Shown here in pieces: positions 1 to 8,493 of a DNA stretch of 11,337 nucleotides (the stretch's first letter is position 1; each line of letters opens with the position of its first letter). The position numbers were made by a program, and so were the translations under genes. The notes under the pieces are model-generated. The model did not search any database, was not told where the DNA came from, and saw only the letters and a list, made by a program, of their open reading frames with translations. Source of the DNA: Euperipatoides rowelli. Its lineage: Eukaryota; Onychophora; Udeonychophora; Euonychophora; Peripatopsidae. The stretch is from the NCBI GenBank assembly GCA_003024985.2, contig PXIH01S0014805.1; one strand, written 5' to 3'.

Positions 1-1782
1 TTAAATATCATAAAAGAATCCTTATTACTTTCTATAATTTCTCTTTTAGGAAATTATATTTAATAAACAGTTAAGTAACCATTCCATTAGTGGAGCTAGT
101 GATGCCTTTGGCTTTGAATTAGAAAGGTAGAATTTGAAATGTTTGAAGCAGTTTTACATACCTAACAGCTATTTCAGTCAAGAGATAATTCTTTGATGTA
201 TAATCAGATTTGACTGATAGAGTTTAGTTTATTTTTTTTTAAATAAATTCAAACATAACTCTAAATGTCTTCAGTAAAAAGTATAACTTACGATCATTGA
301 TAAATTACAGGTTAGTCTAGTTCAACTAATATACTATAAAGTTCCTAAGGTTATCAATTACCTGTATTTACCAATAAAAGTAATTTCAATATATTTTTAA
401 GCAATATTAAGATTTATTAAAACTAATAGAAATAATTTATATCTCTACAATAAGTCTCATCCTTTATATTTGTATGGATTTATCCTACTGTGTATGATGA
501 GTTGTCTATCACCTTATTTAATGCCTATAGGGTTATTGGTGAATTCTTCATTTTTATTTCATCTATAAAAAGTGTATTAAGAAATCAAACCTGTAATCCA
601 GGTTTTAAGCCTCCAGAATTCCCATCATCCTTAGTGTGCAAAAAAAAAAATGGGTAATAAAAAAAGATAAATCTAATGCAGTTTGCTTGTAAAATATACC
701 TTATATTTGAAACTAATTCCATATAAGTAAATTAAATATAGAATATATCTATATGCAATTTTTTATTAATTATTAATATTAAATTAAATTCATTTATCCT
801 TTGGATAAATATAAATTTTCATGTGTAATTTAGAAAGTTTATTATTTAATACTTGGTAATTTTTTTAAACTTAAAATAAAAATTTTAGTTTAACAGAAAT
901 CTACTTTTCAAACTTCACCCAAATAAAGTTTGAATATCTTCTTGCATGACCTTATAATAAAAAAGACAGAATTATAGCAGTAACATCTGTGTATGACTGA
1001 AAATTCTCAATCTCATCCTTATCTAACACAATGTGGTTCATGTCGTAGGTTAAATTGTTTATAAAATGCCAAATATGATAACTTTTTCTTTCTTCATTTT
1101 TTTTTCCCTTTCTTCTTTTTTGTCAGAAAAGATGAATGGCATTATTACTAGATATCATGAAAAGTCAAAGTTTTTCTTTTTATTATTTTTATATCTTTTG
1201 TGTGTGTTGCAAACCTTAATTACCCATTAAATTAAACTGTGATTAAGTTGCTTTTGAAAATAACTATATATAACTCTAATGGTTTGAAATTTGTTTATAT
1301 AGTAAGGGAGTAAATGGGAGATAATAAAAGCACCCCTTCTCTTCAGACTGCTTATTATTTATAAATCTTCATTTCATCATCTATTTCTTTCTATTTTTTT
1401 TAGTCTAGTCAATAAAATTTTTTAATTATTCATTTTAGGCCTTGTAAAACAAATAAAAAGCAAAAAGAAAAGAATACTAAAATCAATTATTAAAAAGTAA
1501 ACCAGGCAACAAACAATTTTTTTATTATTATTTTCTTTTGCTTTTTCAGCCACACTTAAATATTTTATTTGGTCTGTGTATGTACTGTGTCTAATTGATG
1601 TCTTTTCAAACTTCCACTCTAATGTGTTTGCTGTCATTTTGTATGTGTTTTTACACTAGAATTATGTCACTGTCTACGCTCAATCAACTGGCTAAGGTTC
1701 AGGTTTTGTTTAGGACAACTGTTTATGATGACACTATGAGTCGTGGTTGACTCAAATCACTTAACAACAATGTCATTATATA
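1..1782. other. AT-rich non-coding stretch, no gene recognised
   Basis: No reading frame here resembles a known protein, and stops are frequent in all frames. The minus-strand open frame at 1422-1637 encodes a low-complexity lysine/phenylalanine-rich peptide that I regard as chance. Two short perfect hairpins are visible: AAACCTG/CAGGTTT at 587-605 with a 5-base loop, and ATTTATCC/GGATAAAT at 792-810 with a 3-base loop. Two long pyrimidine tracts end in AG (1081-1126 and about 1378-1403); the first is listed separately. The stretch could be intron or intergenic DNA, and the sequence does not decide which. Confidence 0.6.
1081..1126 (+). promoter_or_regulatory. Candidate 3' splice site (polypyrimidine tract plus CAG)
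   Basis: About 40 bases are almost purely C and T and end in TGTCAG at 1121-1126, the form of a strong animal splice acceptor. The sequence that follows has a short open frame, ATG at 1132 to TAA at 1228-1230 (32 codons), rich in Phe and Leu. I see no convincing GT donor to close an exon and recognise nothing in the peptide. In AT-rich DNA pyrimidine tracts arise by chance, so a working splice site is only a possibility. Confidence 0.2.
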
Positions 1783-1985
1783 GGGTGTAATATAAAAGAA
1801 CTTTGCAACTTTAAGCATTAATAATAACTTAATTGTACATCACAGAAGTTCCAGTCGGTTGTCATTTAAAAGTTGTGCTCAAAAAGCTTCATAGATGGTG
1901 TTCCTGGTCATGTGCATGTGACAAGTGGTACCACCTGGTGCTCATAAACACAAATCTTGCATAATCGCTCAATAGACAATTAGTC

Positions 1986-2345
1986 ATGAATCAAGAGAAG
2001 GCAAGTGTGTTGAGTGGTTAAATGAAACAAAATCAGCTACCACGCTTAAATGTAAGTTCAGAACTCAATATAATAGAACACCACCATCATGGCCTACTAT
2101 TCATGCCTGGTATGAAATGTTTATAGCCATTGGAAGAATTGAGCATAAGGAAAATTATGACAGCTACAGTGTCTAATGAAACTGTTGAATGAGTGTGAGA
2201 GTAATCAAACAGAGTCTGGGGAAGTCAACAGGAGTAGCTTCATATGAGTTACAAATGTCTCAGACAACTGTCAATATGCTGCATCATTCTTATCAAGAGC
2301 TGGAGTGCCACCGAGACATTTACACATAACTAAAGTGCACATGTT
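1986..2345 (+). pseudogene. Decayed transposase N-terminus, DUF4817/mariner-like helix-turn-helix
   Basis: Pieces in several frames line up in the order expected for the DNA-binding N-terminus found in many mollusc and insect mariner-like transposases. MNQEKA opens at 1986. After a frame change at about 2004, CVEWLNETKSATT and FRTQYNRTPPSWPTIHAWYE follow, ending at a TAA at 2174-2176. A second frame gives VSNETVE (2169-2189). A third, from 2195, gives VRVIKQSLGKST followed by SYELQMSQTTVNMLHH, which fits a second helix-turn-helix, and stops at 2327-2329. ITKVH continues in yet another frame at 2326. Visible motifs are the tKS turn, the PP..TI..WYE block, the KS-t-a-sYEL block and the S.TTV...LHH recognition helix. 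No DDE/D catalytic domain is seen downstream, so it is truncated as well as frameshifted and cannot be active. A possible 5' terminus is TA followed by GGGTGTAA at 1781-1790; no matching 3' terminus was found. Confidence 0.72.
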
Positions 2346-3600
2346 GGCAATTTCAGTACATGCTCTATCTTATTCTGCCGAGACCATAATTGTAAGTTGT
2401 ACAATAAATTTCCTGTGTTCAATCGAAGTTGTCTTTTATGTACACACTTTATTATTACAATCAGTTAATTGGAATATTCAGTCTATTAAAAAAAAAAGAA
2501 ACAAATTTTAGTCTTAAGCTAGGTCAAAGTTGAAATTGTTTCTATTTTTTTTTTAAAAAAAGTACATTGTAAACACAATTCAATATTAAACTGAATGAGA
2601 ACAGCTGAGTCAGGTCAATACATTATCACGATTTGTCTGTATAGAAGACACAGAAATGACTGAACAGCATTCAGCACAGAAAATTTTACGATTTGCACTG
2701 TTTTCTCAATTAGAAGCTCCATTTAACACTCATGACCCTTTAATGGAAGAAAAGCTATTTTCCTGTGGAAAATTCTCCTATGATTAAGTTAAGAAAATTA
2801 ATTAATTTAACCTTCACTATATGGTTATGGAAAGTCAAAAATGGATTATTGCAATGGCCAAAGCATTATTAAATACTAACTATAAAGGCTTGTTTATACC
2901 TTTATGGAACAGGTCTATGATCCCTTTTGATCTATCTTGAATACATAAATGTGAGCATAAAGTTGTTCATAGTTTTCTGCAAGGTTTATCCATAACCAAT
3001 GAACTTGCTTTATATAATAGCCAATCATATTCATCATCTTATTCAACACTTGTTATGATTTTTATCTTTACGCATCAAAATGAATTGCAATAAACGTCTA
3101 GTATTGTGTCAAATATTTTATTTTTACTTTATTTACTGCTTTATGAAAATTCATTTTCAAATACGATGTTTTCAAACTAAATCAATTTGGACAAAAACAA
3201 CAGTGGGCCTACTCTACTTATAAAACCTAACATATGATTGGTTTAAAAGGTAAACATAATGGAAAAGGAATGAATAGGTCTATGTAAATATTGAATATTT
3301 TGAATAATTATGGACGGTCACAGATCGCTGTCCATCTTATAATTGTGCATGTCTGACTGCAACAGTGTGCAAAATCTTTTGGAGGGCTATCCATATTTTA
3401 CACGAGTGTTAGCTTGACATAAAAATATAAGATAATTAACTGCAGTTTGCCCACCATACAAAAATTGTAATTCTTGTATACTAGGTTCCCCGCAGCCAAT
3501 TTGAAGTAGTAGCCAACTATTCAAGACCAAATTTGTGAATAGCCGGCGATTTATTTTCTAAAAAATTGGTTTATTTTCTTGTCATTTAAAGCATAGTTTG
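2346..3600. other. AT-rich non-coding stretch, no gene recognised
   Basis: No frame looks coding. The short open frame at 2305-2511 starts inside the transposase relic and runs on into unrelated sequence. The segment at about 3313-3560 is somewhat less AT-rich than its surroundings, includes the near-palindromic stretch at 3313-3334 (GGAC...GTCC), and may be an old unrecognised repeat. Nothing else could be assigned. Confidence 0.5.
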
Positions 3601-3601
3601 A

Positions 3602-3947
3602 GTGAAATTTGATTAAATGTGTAAGCATATATTTAGGTCAACTTAGTGTTTGGATTTAGAATATATTATGATTTGCAATAAATTTTTATAAATTTGTATC
3701 TTAAACTTCAATTTGAAAATTAGACTAAATAATTAATTAGTTAAAGAAGCTATCAATTTATTAGAAGTTAGGTATGAATCAGGCTAATGACTAAAAAATA
3801 TTGCCTAAATTAAAATTAATTGTTTCTAGTCTGTCTTATTTAAAAAAAAGTCAACAGAAATTACATCAATGCTTAAAAAAATATAGGCAAATAATGCTGT
3901 ATACAAAATTCTGTATACAAATAATAAGATAATAAATGTAGACATTA
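3602..3947 (+). repeat. Direct tandem duplication, copy A
   Basis: This is the first of two diverged direct copies. Anchors shared with copy B in the same order are: GTGAAATTTGATTAAATGT at 3602-3620 (16 of 19 bases match 3949-3967); TATGATTTGCA at 3667-3677 (identical at 4005-4015); CTATCAATTTATTAG at 3750-3764 (one mismatch to 4429-4443); AATCAGGCTAATG at 3777-3789 (identical at 4483-4495); and a 22-base block starting CATCAATG at 3864-3885 (one mismatch to 4591-4612). Between anchors the copies differ by substitutions and indels, so the duplication is not recent. It has no coding content and no recognised family. Confidence 0.75.
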
Positions 3948-4078
3948 AGTCAAATTCCATTAAATGTTTGTATTTGTCATTTTAAGGTTTGGAAATTAGG
4001 ATACTATGATTTGCAGTATACACTATCTTTAATTTTTTTTTGTATAACAAATATACAATATCTTTAAAAATTACTTTG

Positions 4079-4097
4079 AACAATAATAATCAATTTG
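4079..4097 (+). repeat. Left target-site duplication of the SINE
   Basis: AACAATAATAATCAATTTG lies directly before the SINE. The right copy is AACAATAATCAATTGG at 4382-4397. They differ by one ATA-type triplet and a base near the end, as expected for an old LINE-mediated insertion. Confidence 0.65.
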
Positions 4098-4381
4098 TGT
4101 CTTGGTTTCGTGGTCGAGCGGATTTACATCCGCTTGATAAACCGAGGGCATATACTGGGGAGTACAGGTTCACTTCCCATTTATGGAACGGTTTTTTTCC
4201 CTAGCTGTAACAGCTCGCTTTGGGTCTTTCCAAATACGCTGCTCTTATTAACACCAAAGAAACCTGTTAAAAGCATGTATTAGCTAGTAATTATTGTTTC
4301 CTATTGTTTAATTTACCACAAAAAAATACATCTCTTTTCCTCTTGGAGAGAAGATTTCTTTTTTTTTTTTAAAAAAAAAAT
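4098..4381 (+). mobile_element. tRNA-derived SINE
   Basis: A non-autonomous retroelement of about 285 bp that depends on a LINE's reverse transcriptase. Its 5' part resembles a tRNA with a long variable arm (Leu/Ser type): an A-box-like TGGTCGAGCGG at 4111-4121 and a B-box-like GGTTCACTTCC at 4167-4177, 56 bases apart start to start. A non-tRNA body follows, including TTTTTTTCCCTAGCTGTAAC at 4192-4207 and on to about 4250. The 3' end is a T-run followed by ten A residues at 4371-4380. Direct repeats flank it at 4079-4097 and 4382-4397. It is locally GC-richer than its surroundings, which suggests a younger insertion. The open frame at 4095-4283 runs through the SINE and is not a gene. The family assignment (gastropod-like) is from general resemblance only. 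Confidence 0.82.
4111..4177 (+). promoter_or_regulatory. Internal RNA polymerase III promoter (A and B boxes) of the SINE
   Basis: TGGTCGAGCGG at 4111-4121 fits the A-box pattern TRGNNNARNGG. GGTTCACTTCC at 4167-4177 differs from the B-box GGTTCGANTCC by losing the CG, a change typical of CpG decay. The weakened B box suggests this copy is a poor template for transcription. The T-runs at about 4192-4198 and 4359-4370 would act as pol III terminators. Confidence 0.65.
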
Positions 4382-4397
4382 AACAATAATCAATTGG
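4382..4397 (+). repeat. Right target-site duplication of the SINE
   Basis: AACAATAATCAATTGG follows the SINE's A-tail and matches the left flank at 4079-4097 with a 3-base indel. Confidence 0.65.
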
Positions 4398-4445
4398 CAG
4401 ATTACACTAAATTATTAGTAAAAGGAAACTATCAATATATTAGAC

Positions 4446-4486
4446 ATTAGGTTTGAATCTCTAATATAAGTGATTAGGTTTGAATC
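4446..4486 (+). repeat. Local 27-bp duplication inside copy B
   Basis: ATTAGGTTTGAATC occurs at 4446-4459 and again at 4473-4486, an offset of 27. Copy A has only one equivalent (about 3767-3780, TTAGGTATGAATC). The extra unit therefore arose within copy B, probably by replication slippage. Confidence 0.8.
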
Positions 4487-4630
4487 AGGCTAATGTCTAA
4501 AATAGGGCAAGAGATCGATGCTAACTTAAAAAAAAAAAGTTTAAATTAAAAATTATTTATAATAATTTACTAAACAGTAAACCAAAATTCCATCAATGGT
4601 TAAAAAAATATATCCGGACATACTGTAGAT

Positions 4631-5950
4631 AGTTTCTTTCTATATAAACGATCAATGTACTATGTCTAAAATAATGAAAAAGACTTTTATAAGACTTCAA
4701 TATTTATTTATTTTAGCCTGCTCATTTTTATTCATAATCCAAATAGTCCTTTCCACATTACATTAGCTATCTGGACCATTACATGTGCCTAAAGCACAAA
4801 GATACAGTTAGGCTAAATTAAAAAAAAATGAATGTAATACAATATCAATTATATAAAATTTATTTAATATTTACAATATTTATACTCTACCATCGTAACC
4901 CAAACTTTTTTCTTCTACACATTAAAGCAAGTCTTAATCAACCTAATGTTTAAAAATAATAAGCCAATAGCTTATATTATTGTTGATGGGGGATAATGAC
5001 TCAGATCTGATTAATCTTTAAACAACCAATCATTAGCACTGGGTGGAGCTTGTAAACAAGTGATTAAACTTTTAATTGTGGGAAACAGCACTTCAGTAAT
5101 GACGAAAATATATGAGCAGATGTAAAAAACGCAGTAAAATGTGGATTATTCAGCCTGTATCTAGACATTTCTAACATTTACTATCAGCATTGTTTGGTTA
5201 ATCAAAACCCCTCATACAATTAATATATATATATATTTTTAAATCATTAGACTTTATTTGCAAATAGGCAGTTAACTAATTTAATTTAGATTTTCATTTA
5301 AATTCTATTATTTTAATATTATGCCGGATTCTTTATTTTTCAAATATACAGTATTTTAAGAAGAAAAAAACTTTAGTTTATAAAATTAGAATTAGATAAT
5401 CAAAATGGTTACACACGCTAAATTGTCATTTTAATTAATTATATTTTGATATCTGGGTATTCAATGTATCCTAAAATTTACAGTATTTTTTTTTAAAATA
5501 TAATTGGAAATTTCAACAAGCAATATCGTAACATATTGGTTGTATCTTTTCACTCTTTTTTTTTTCACTCAAGATTGTATTATGATGATAAGGTAGACAC
5601 TAGATAGATGGCTGTCACACTATTTATTATTATTAGGCTAGCAAATTTATATATTATTTATAATGTTATTCAAATGCATTTTTTTTAACATGGTTCAAGT
5701 CCATTTAAAACTTAAATCGCCAATTTTTATGTATACCAACCAAACCTTGGAAATAGTCGTATTTTGTAATCGCTGAGATTGAGATTTTAATCACCAAATC
5801 TGATTTTCAATAGTATTTGGCACTTCTGGCTAGCGCTAACGGGAACATAGTATATAGAACATTATACACAATTTTTTTACCATATTTCATCTAAAGGATG
5901 TTATACCTGTTTTTATATATTATTGGCTAAATTAATTTTGATTTTTATTA

Positions 5951-5953
<3 letters not shown>
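4631..5953. other. AT-rich non-coding stretch, no gene recognised
   Basis: No reading frame of note. It includes a short TA run at 5222-5235 and many homopolymers. The stretch around 4985-5160 is less AT-rich, with one AP-1-like TGACTCA at 4998-5004, which is short enough to be chance. The stretch around 5690-5870 is also less AT-rich and has an odd GC-richer patch (GGCTAGCGCTAACGGG, about 5828-5843). Neither could be assigned to a known repeat. Confidence 0.5.

Positions 5954-6014
<61 letters not shown>
5954..6014. repeat. (TTA)n microsatellite, about 20 copies
   Basis: An uninterrupted TTA run of about 60 bases, preceded by a partly broken stretch (TATTATTG) from about 5946. The long pure run suggests ongoing slippage, so it is likely length-polymorphic and prone to assembly error. 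Confidence 0.95.
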
Positions 6015-6015
<1 letters not shown>

Positions 6016-6552
6016 TAATTGTATATAACATTTCTAGTTATTTCTGAAAATATTTCAGCAATTTTTTTTTGTCTCATTGTCTTAGAACAGTATTTGATTT
6101 GGAAGGAATATTTCCTGAAGAAAATTGTTTCAATTTATGAAATAATCATTGAATGAAGGAAAAACTTTCTTGAACTGAATCTTTATATCACATTGATAAT
6201 TGGAATTTTATGAGCATGTTTATAATTTGCTTTAATAATTGAACTAAATGTAGAGTTAAATTTCTTTCATGAGTAACAATTCACCTAACTGTACCTCTAT
6301 ATTCTACAGGGTAGATATAATGAGTTCTAAATGTCTACAGGTAATGTTGATTGGCATGGAATGGTCTGCTTAGCCGACAGATTAGAAATTGTTGTACTTT
6401 GACAGATTATTATTCAATGGCAATAATTGAAATATAGCAATTAAGATGTTTAAATGGCTCCTGGTCAGAAGTCATGTTTTTATACAGAAAATATTACTAG
6501 TACTACCATTGTTACTGTGGCTAATAATACTAATACTACTACTACTAAATCA
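6015..6552. other. AT-rich non-coding stretch with imperfect triplet run
   Basis: No coding frame. At about 6490-6548 there is an imperfect ACT/AAT triplet region (ATTACTAGTACTACC to ACTACTACTACTAAA). The open frame at 6446-6652 translates this triplet run plus the hAT-like end that follows, so it is not a gene. Confidence 0.5.
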
Positions 6553-6740
6553 CAGGTGCATTATGCATTATGGGGCCCCTAGGCAAAATGGAATTTTTGC
6601 CCCCCCCCATATAAAGATCCTGTACATTGTACAAACAACACTTTTAAATTAAATCATATTTTATTCAGACAACAAAACAAATAACTTCTATAACAAAAGA
6701 TAAATTTAGAGCAATAATTCAGAAATAAATACATGTATCT
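6553..6740 (+). mobile_element. One-sided hAT-like terminus, truncated copy
   Basis: CAGGTGCATTATGC begins at 6553, followed by GGGGCCCCTAGGCAAAATGG at 6572-6591 and a C9 run at 6600-6609. This sharply GC-rich end with 'GGGGCCCCTAGGCAAA' is a common pattern at the tips of non-autonomous hAT elements in animals (established knowledge, recalled rather than searched). The AT-rich interior (TTTATTCAGACAACAAAAC... at about 6660 and on) fits the same class. No matching right end with an inverted tip and the 8-base flank CTAAATCA (6545-6552) was found, so the copy is truncated or decayed. The right boundary given is nominal. Confidence 0.45.
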
Positions 6741-6924
6741 TCACATAATATAATAATTATTTTTAAAACTATATTTATAAAGTTTTGCGTGCTTTTTAAC
6801 TGAAAAATTGTCTAACAATTAAAATTTATAATGTACATATAATTAATTTTATTTAGAAATTCTCACACTGGCATTTAATTGTGTATCATGTGATCAATAT
6901 CCGTCATAAATGTTTGGGTTACAG

Positions 6925-7018
6925 CCACTGACTTAAAAATATCTGGACTGACAATGACTTCTATCGGAGCGTTAGGCAAAGTAAGCCACTGGGTGGCCAT
7001 CTTGTGAGTGGTAAGAAG
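6925..7018 (+). repeat. Inverted repeat, left arm (pairs with 8063-8154)
   Basis: CCACTGACTTAAAAATATCT at 6925-6944 and the following 24 bases to CTATC (6965) match the reverse complement of 8121-8154 with one indel and few substitutions. Past that, blocks remain in register: GGCAAA, AAGCCACTGG, GG.CATCTT, GTGG and GAAG up to 7018, with a gap of about 14 bases. The arm is clearly GC-richer than its surroundings. Confidence 0.8.
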
Positions 7019-7625
7019 CATGCATTGTATAACAGATTCTATATACTGTATATCATACGCTTAAAGATATTGAATGTTATAGATTATATTTATTATTAAA
7101 AATAAAATGTTATTTATGACATATAATCGAGTGATTTGCTTTCAATTTTCAAATTTTTAATTAGCCTAATAATATACGTTTTTTTTTATATATATATTTT
7201 TATGGCTTACTCGTCTATGAAAAACATTAATGACAGTAGTCCAATATGTTACAATTAAAATTATTTTAGAGCATTTTAACGTTATATTAGTTTTATAGGG
7301 GAATTCCACTCCTTTAATATGTTTTAATAAGCAAATATAAGAACAATTAAAAAGGATCAAATATGTTAAGAAAAATAAAAAAGTTATATTGGAAATTAGT
7401 GATTAATAGGTGAAAGAATTTACAATTAATAAAAATAAGTCGCCTACTCTGAAATGTCTAACAATAAAAAAAATAAAGTCTTGAATATTTTATATTTCCA
7501 TTCTTTATTTCAGCTTAAATTTGATTTCTTTTAAATATTTAAAAAAAAATCATTCATTAGCTTGAAAACTTAAAGCTTAGAGCAGAGTATCCTTATTCTC
7601 TTAACAAAATGTTTGACCTACTGTA

Positions 7626-7639
7626 GTAACCATGGAAAC
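7626..7639 (+). promoter_or_regulatory. RFX X-box-like site
   Basis: GTAACCATGGAAAC fits the RFX X-box pattern GTNRCC, 0-3 bases, RGNAAC in both half sites. In animals such sites bind RFX factors, often upstream of ciliary genes. The match is by pattern only. It stands 10 bases upstream of the palindrome at 7649-7685, so a clustered regulatory element is possible, but one 14-base match in 11 kb does not prove function. Confidence 0.35.
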
Positions 7640-7648
7640 AACAGCCAT

Positions 7649-7685
7649 CCAATCAAAATATGATGATGTCATATTATTTGATTGG
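7649..7685. repeat. 37-bp palindrome with CCAAT/ATTGG ends and a CRE-like centre
   Basis: CCAATCAAAATATGA (7649-7663) pairs with TCATATTATTTGATTGG (7669-7685), a 15-bp stem with a 2-base bulge and a 5-base loop. The tips are CCAATCA and TGATTGG, an inverted pair of CCAAT boxes. TGATGTCA at 7664-7671 is one base from the CRE TGACGTCA, with C to T at the CpG. It could be a regulatory module or part of an old palindromic mobile element; the sequence does not separate these. Confidence 0.6.
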
Positions 7686-7853
7686 AACAAATTATACCAT
7701 TAAATTAATCAATCTATAGTAACGTAAAACTAATGATGTATAACCTATTGGGTTGATAATTTAGTTTGTTTGTTAATTTTTTTTTTTTTTCAAATAAATA
7801 TGTCAAATAATTACTTTTTCTTTTGTTTTCCAATACCAAAATAATTTGAAGGC

Positions 7854-7861
7854 TATAAATA
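7854..7861 (+). promoter_or_regulatory. Candidate TATA box
   Basis: TATAAATA inside GGCTATAAATAG (7851-7862) is a near-ideal TATA box. A CCAAT lies at 7830-7834, and an initiator-like TCATCAAC at 7878-7885 is about 25-30 bases downstream, the right distance. The X-box and CCAAT palindrome are 170-230 bases upstream. No gene follows: the first ATG (7918) opens only a 19-codon frame ending at 7977. It may be a promoter of a non-coding RNA, of a mobile element, or chance in AT-rich DNA. Confidence 0.3.
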
Positions 7862-8062
7862 GAAAGGTACCACTGGTCATCAACTAGCGTTGTGTTTGGT
7901 GAATCTCATATAAAACTATGAGCTTTAAAAAAAATAACCAAGCCAGCTCTATATCTATTTCTACCAAAAATAACTGAAAATCAACATGAACACAGCAAAG
8001 CCACCACAATTTTCAATGTCACACATCCAATTGAAACCAATATGTTTTAAATAAAATCACCC

Positions 8063-8154
8063 ACTTCTGCCACCCAAAAGATGACCGCTCATAAACATCC
8101 GGTGGCTTTTGCCAGATAGTAGTCATTGGCAGTCCAGATATTTTAAGTCAGTGG
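8063..8154 (-). repeat. Inverted repeat, right arm (pairs with 6925-7018)
   Basis: Read on the minus strand from 8154, it starts CCACTGACTTAAAATATCTG and runs in register with the left arm to GAAG at about 8064. The outermost 40 bases are the best conserved. Left and right flanks both show ACAGC near the tip (6921-6925 and 8157-8161), but not at equivalent offsets, so a target-site duplication is not established. Confidence 0.8.
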
Positions 8155-8398
8155 TGACAGCATAACAAAAGTAACAAACCCCAGATAGCCCAAGATTTTC
8201 TGCAATTCATATATTATGATGATCCAATATTATATCTTTACTAGTAATAATAGCCTTTTAATAATACAATTACTATTCTTTGTATAATGGATATTTTTTT
8301 TTAGCAAAAATCTATGAAAATCAATAATAAAAAAAATAAAAAATCTGTTACATTTGACCTTTAATTTAAAAAAAAATAACAGCAACAAGGGTTTAAAA

Positions 8399-8493
8399 GA
8401 AAACTAAATAGATGATTATCATAATAACAAAATTTTTATTTATAGATAGATCAAATAAAAATTGTCATAATGATAATCAATTATTTAGTTTTC
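8399..8493. repeat. AT-rich inverted repeat, about 40-bp stem
   Basis: GAAAACTAAATA, GATTATCAT and TTTTTATTT in the left half (8399 to about 8442) pair in order with AAATAAAAA, ATGATAATC and TATTTAGTTTTC in the right half (about 8454-8493). There are a few small mismatches and a loop of about 12 bases. Weaker matching may extend outward (CAACAAGGGTTTAAA against TTTAAATTATTGTGTTG). The structure fits a short palindromic mobile element or cruciform-prone site. No target duplication is evident and it has no coding content. Confidence 0.8.

Larger units (their letters stand above)
3949..4630 (+). repeat. Direct tandem duplication, copy B, interrupted by a SINE
   Basis: This copy is collinear with copy A but about 340 bases longer. 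The anchor offset is 347 at the start, 338 before the SINE, 679 after it, 706 after the small internal duplication, and 727 near the end. The large jump is explained mainly by the SINE at 4098-4381 and its duplicated target, and the next jump by the 27-bp duplication at 4446-4486. Copy A has neither insertion, so both events came after the duplication or happened only on this copy. The outer boundary near 4630 is approximate. Confidence 0.72.

Noticed and set aside
1422-1637. Minus-strand open frame of 71 codons
   Set aside because: Low-complexity composition, no recognisable domain, no promoter or splice context, and a length expected by chance in AT-rich DNA.
2305-2511. Plus-strand open frame of 68 codons as a gene
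   Set aside because: Its start lies inside the frameshifted transposase relic and the rest is unrelated sequence; at most a few residues near its start belong to the relic.
4101-4190. A genuine tRNA-Leu or tRNA-Ser gene
   Set aside because: The B box is degenerate, the acceptor arms do not pair convincingly, and the unit continues into a SINE body with an A-tail and target duplications.
4095-4283. Plus-strand open frame of 62 codons
   Set aside because: It is a read-through of the SINE, including the tRNA-like part.
6564-6577. Shared 14-mer ATGCATTATGGGGC between the hAT-like end and the foldback element (about 9507-9520)
   Set aside because: Matching does not extend on either side, and one such match in 11 kb of biased sequence is compatible with chance.
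7166-7360. Minus-strand open frame of 64 codons
   Set aside because: No known domain, a composition typical of AT-rich chance frames, and it sits between the inverted arms with no supporting signals.
7626-7685. An MHC class II-type S-X-Y regulatory module
   Set aside because: The X-box, CRE-like and ATTGG motifs are in the right order, but the spacing between X1 and X2 and between X2 and Y does not fit, and the suspected host group lacks MHC class II genes.
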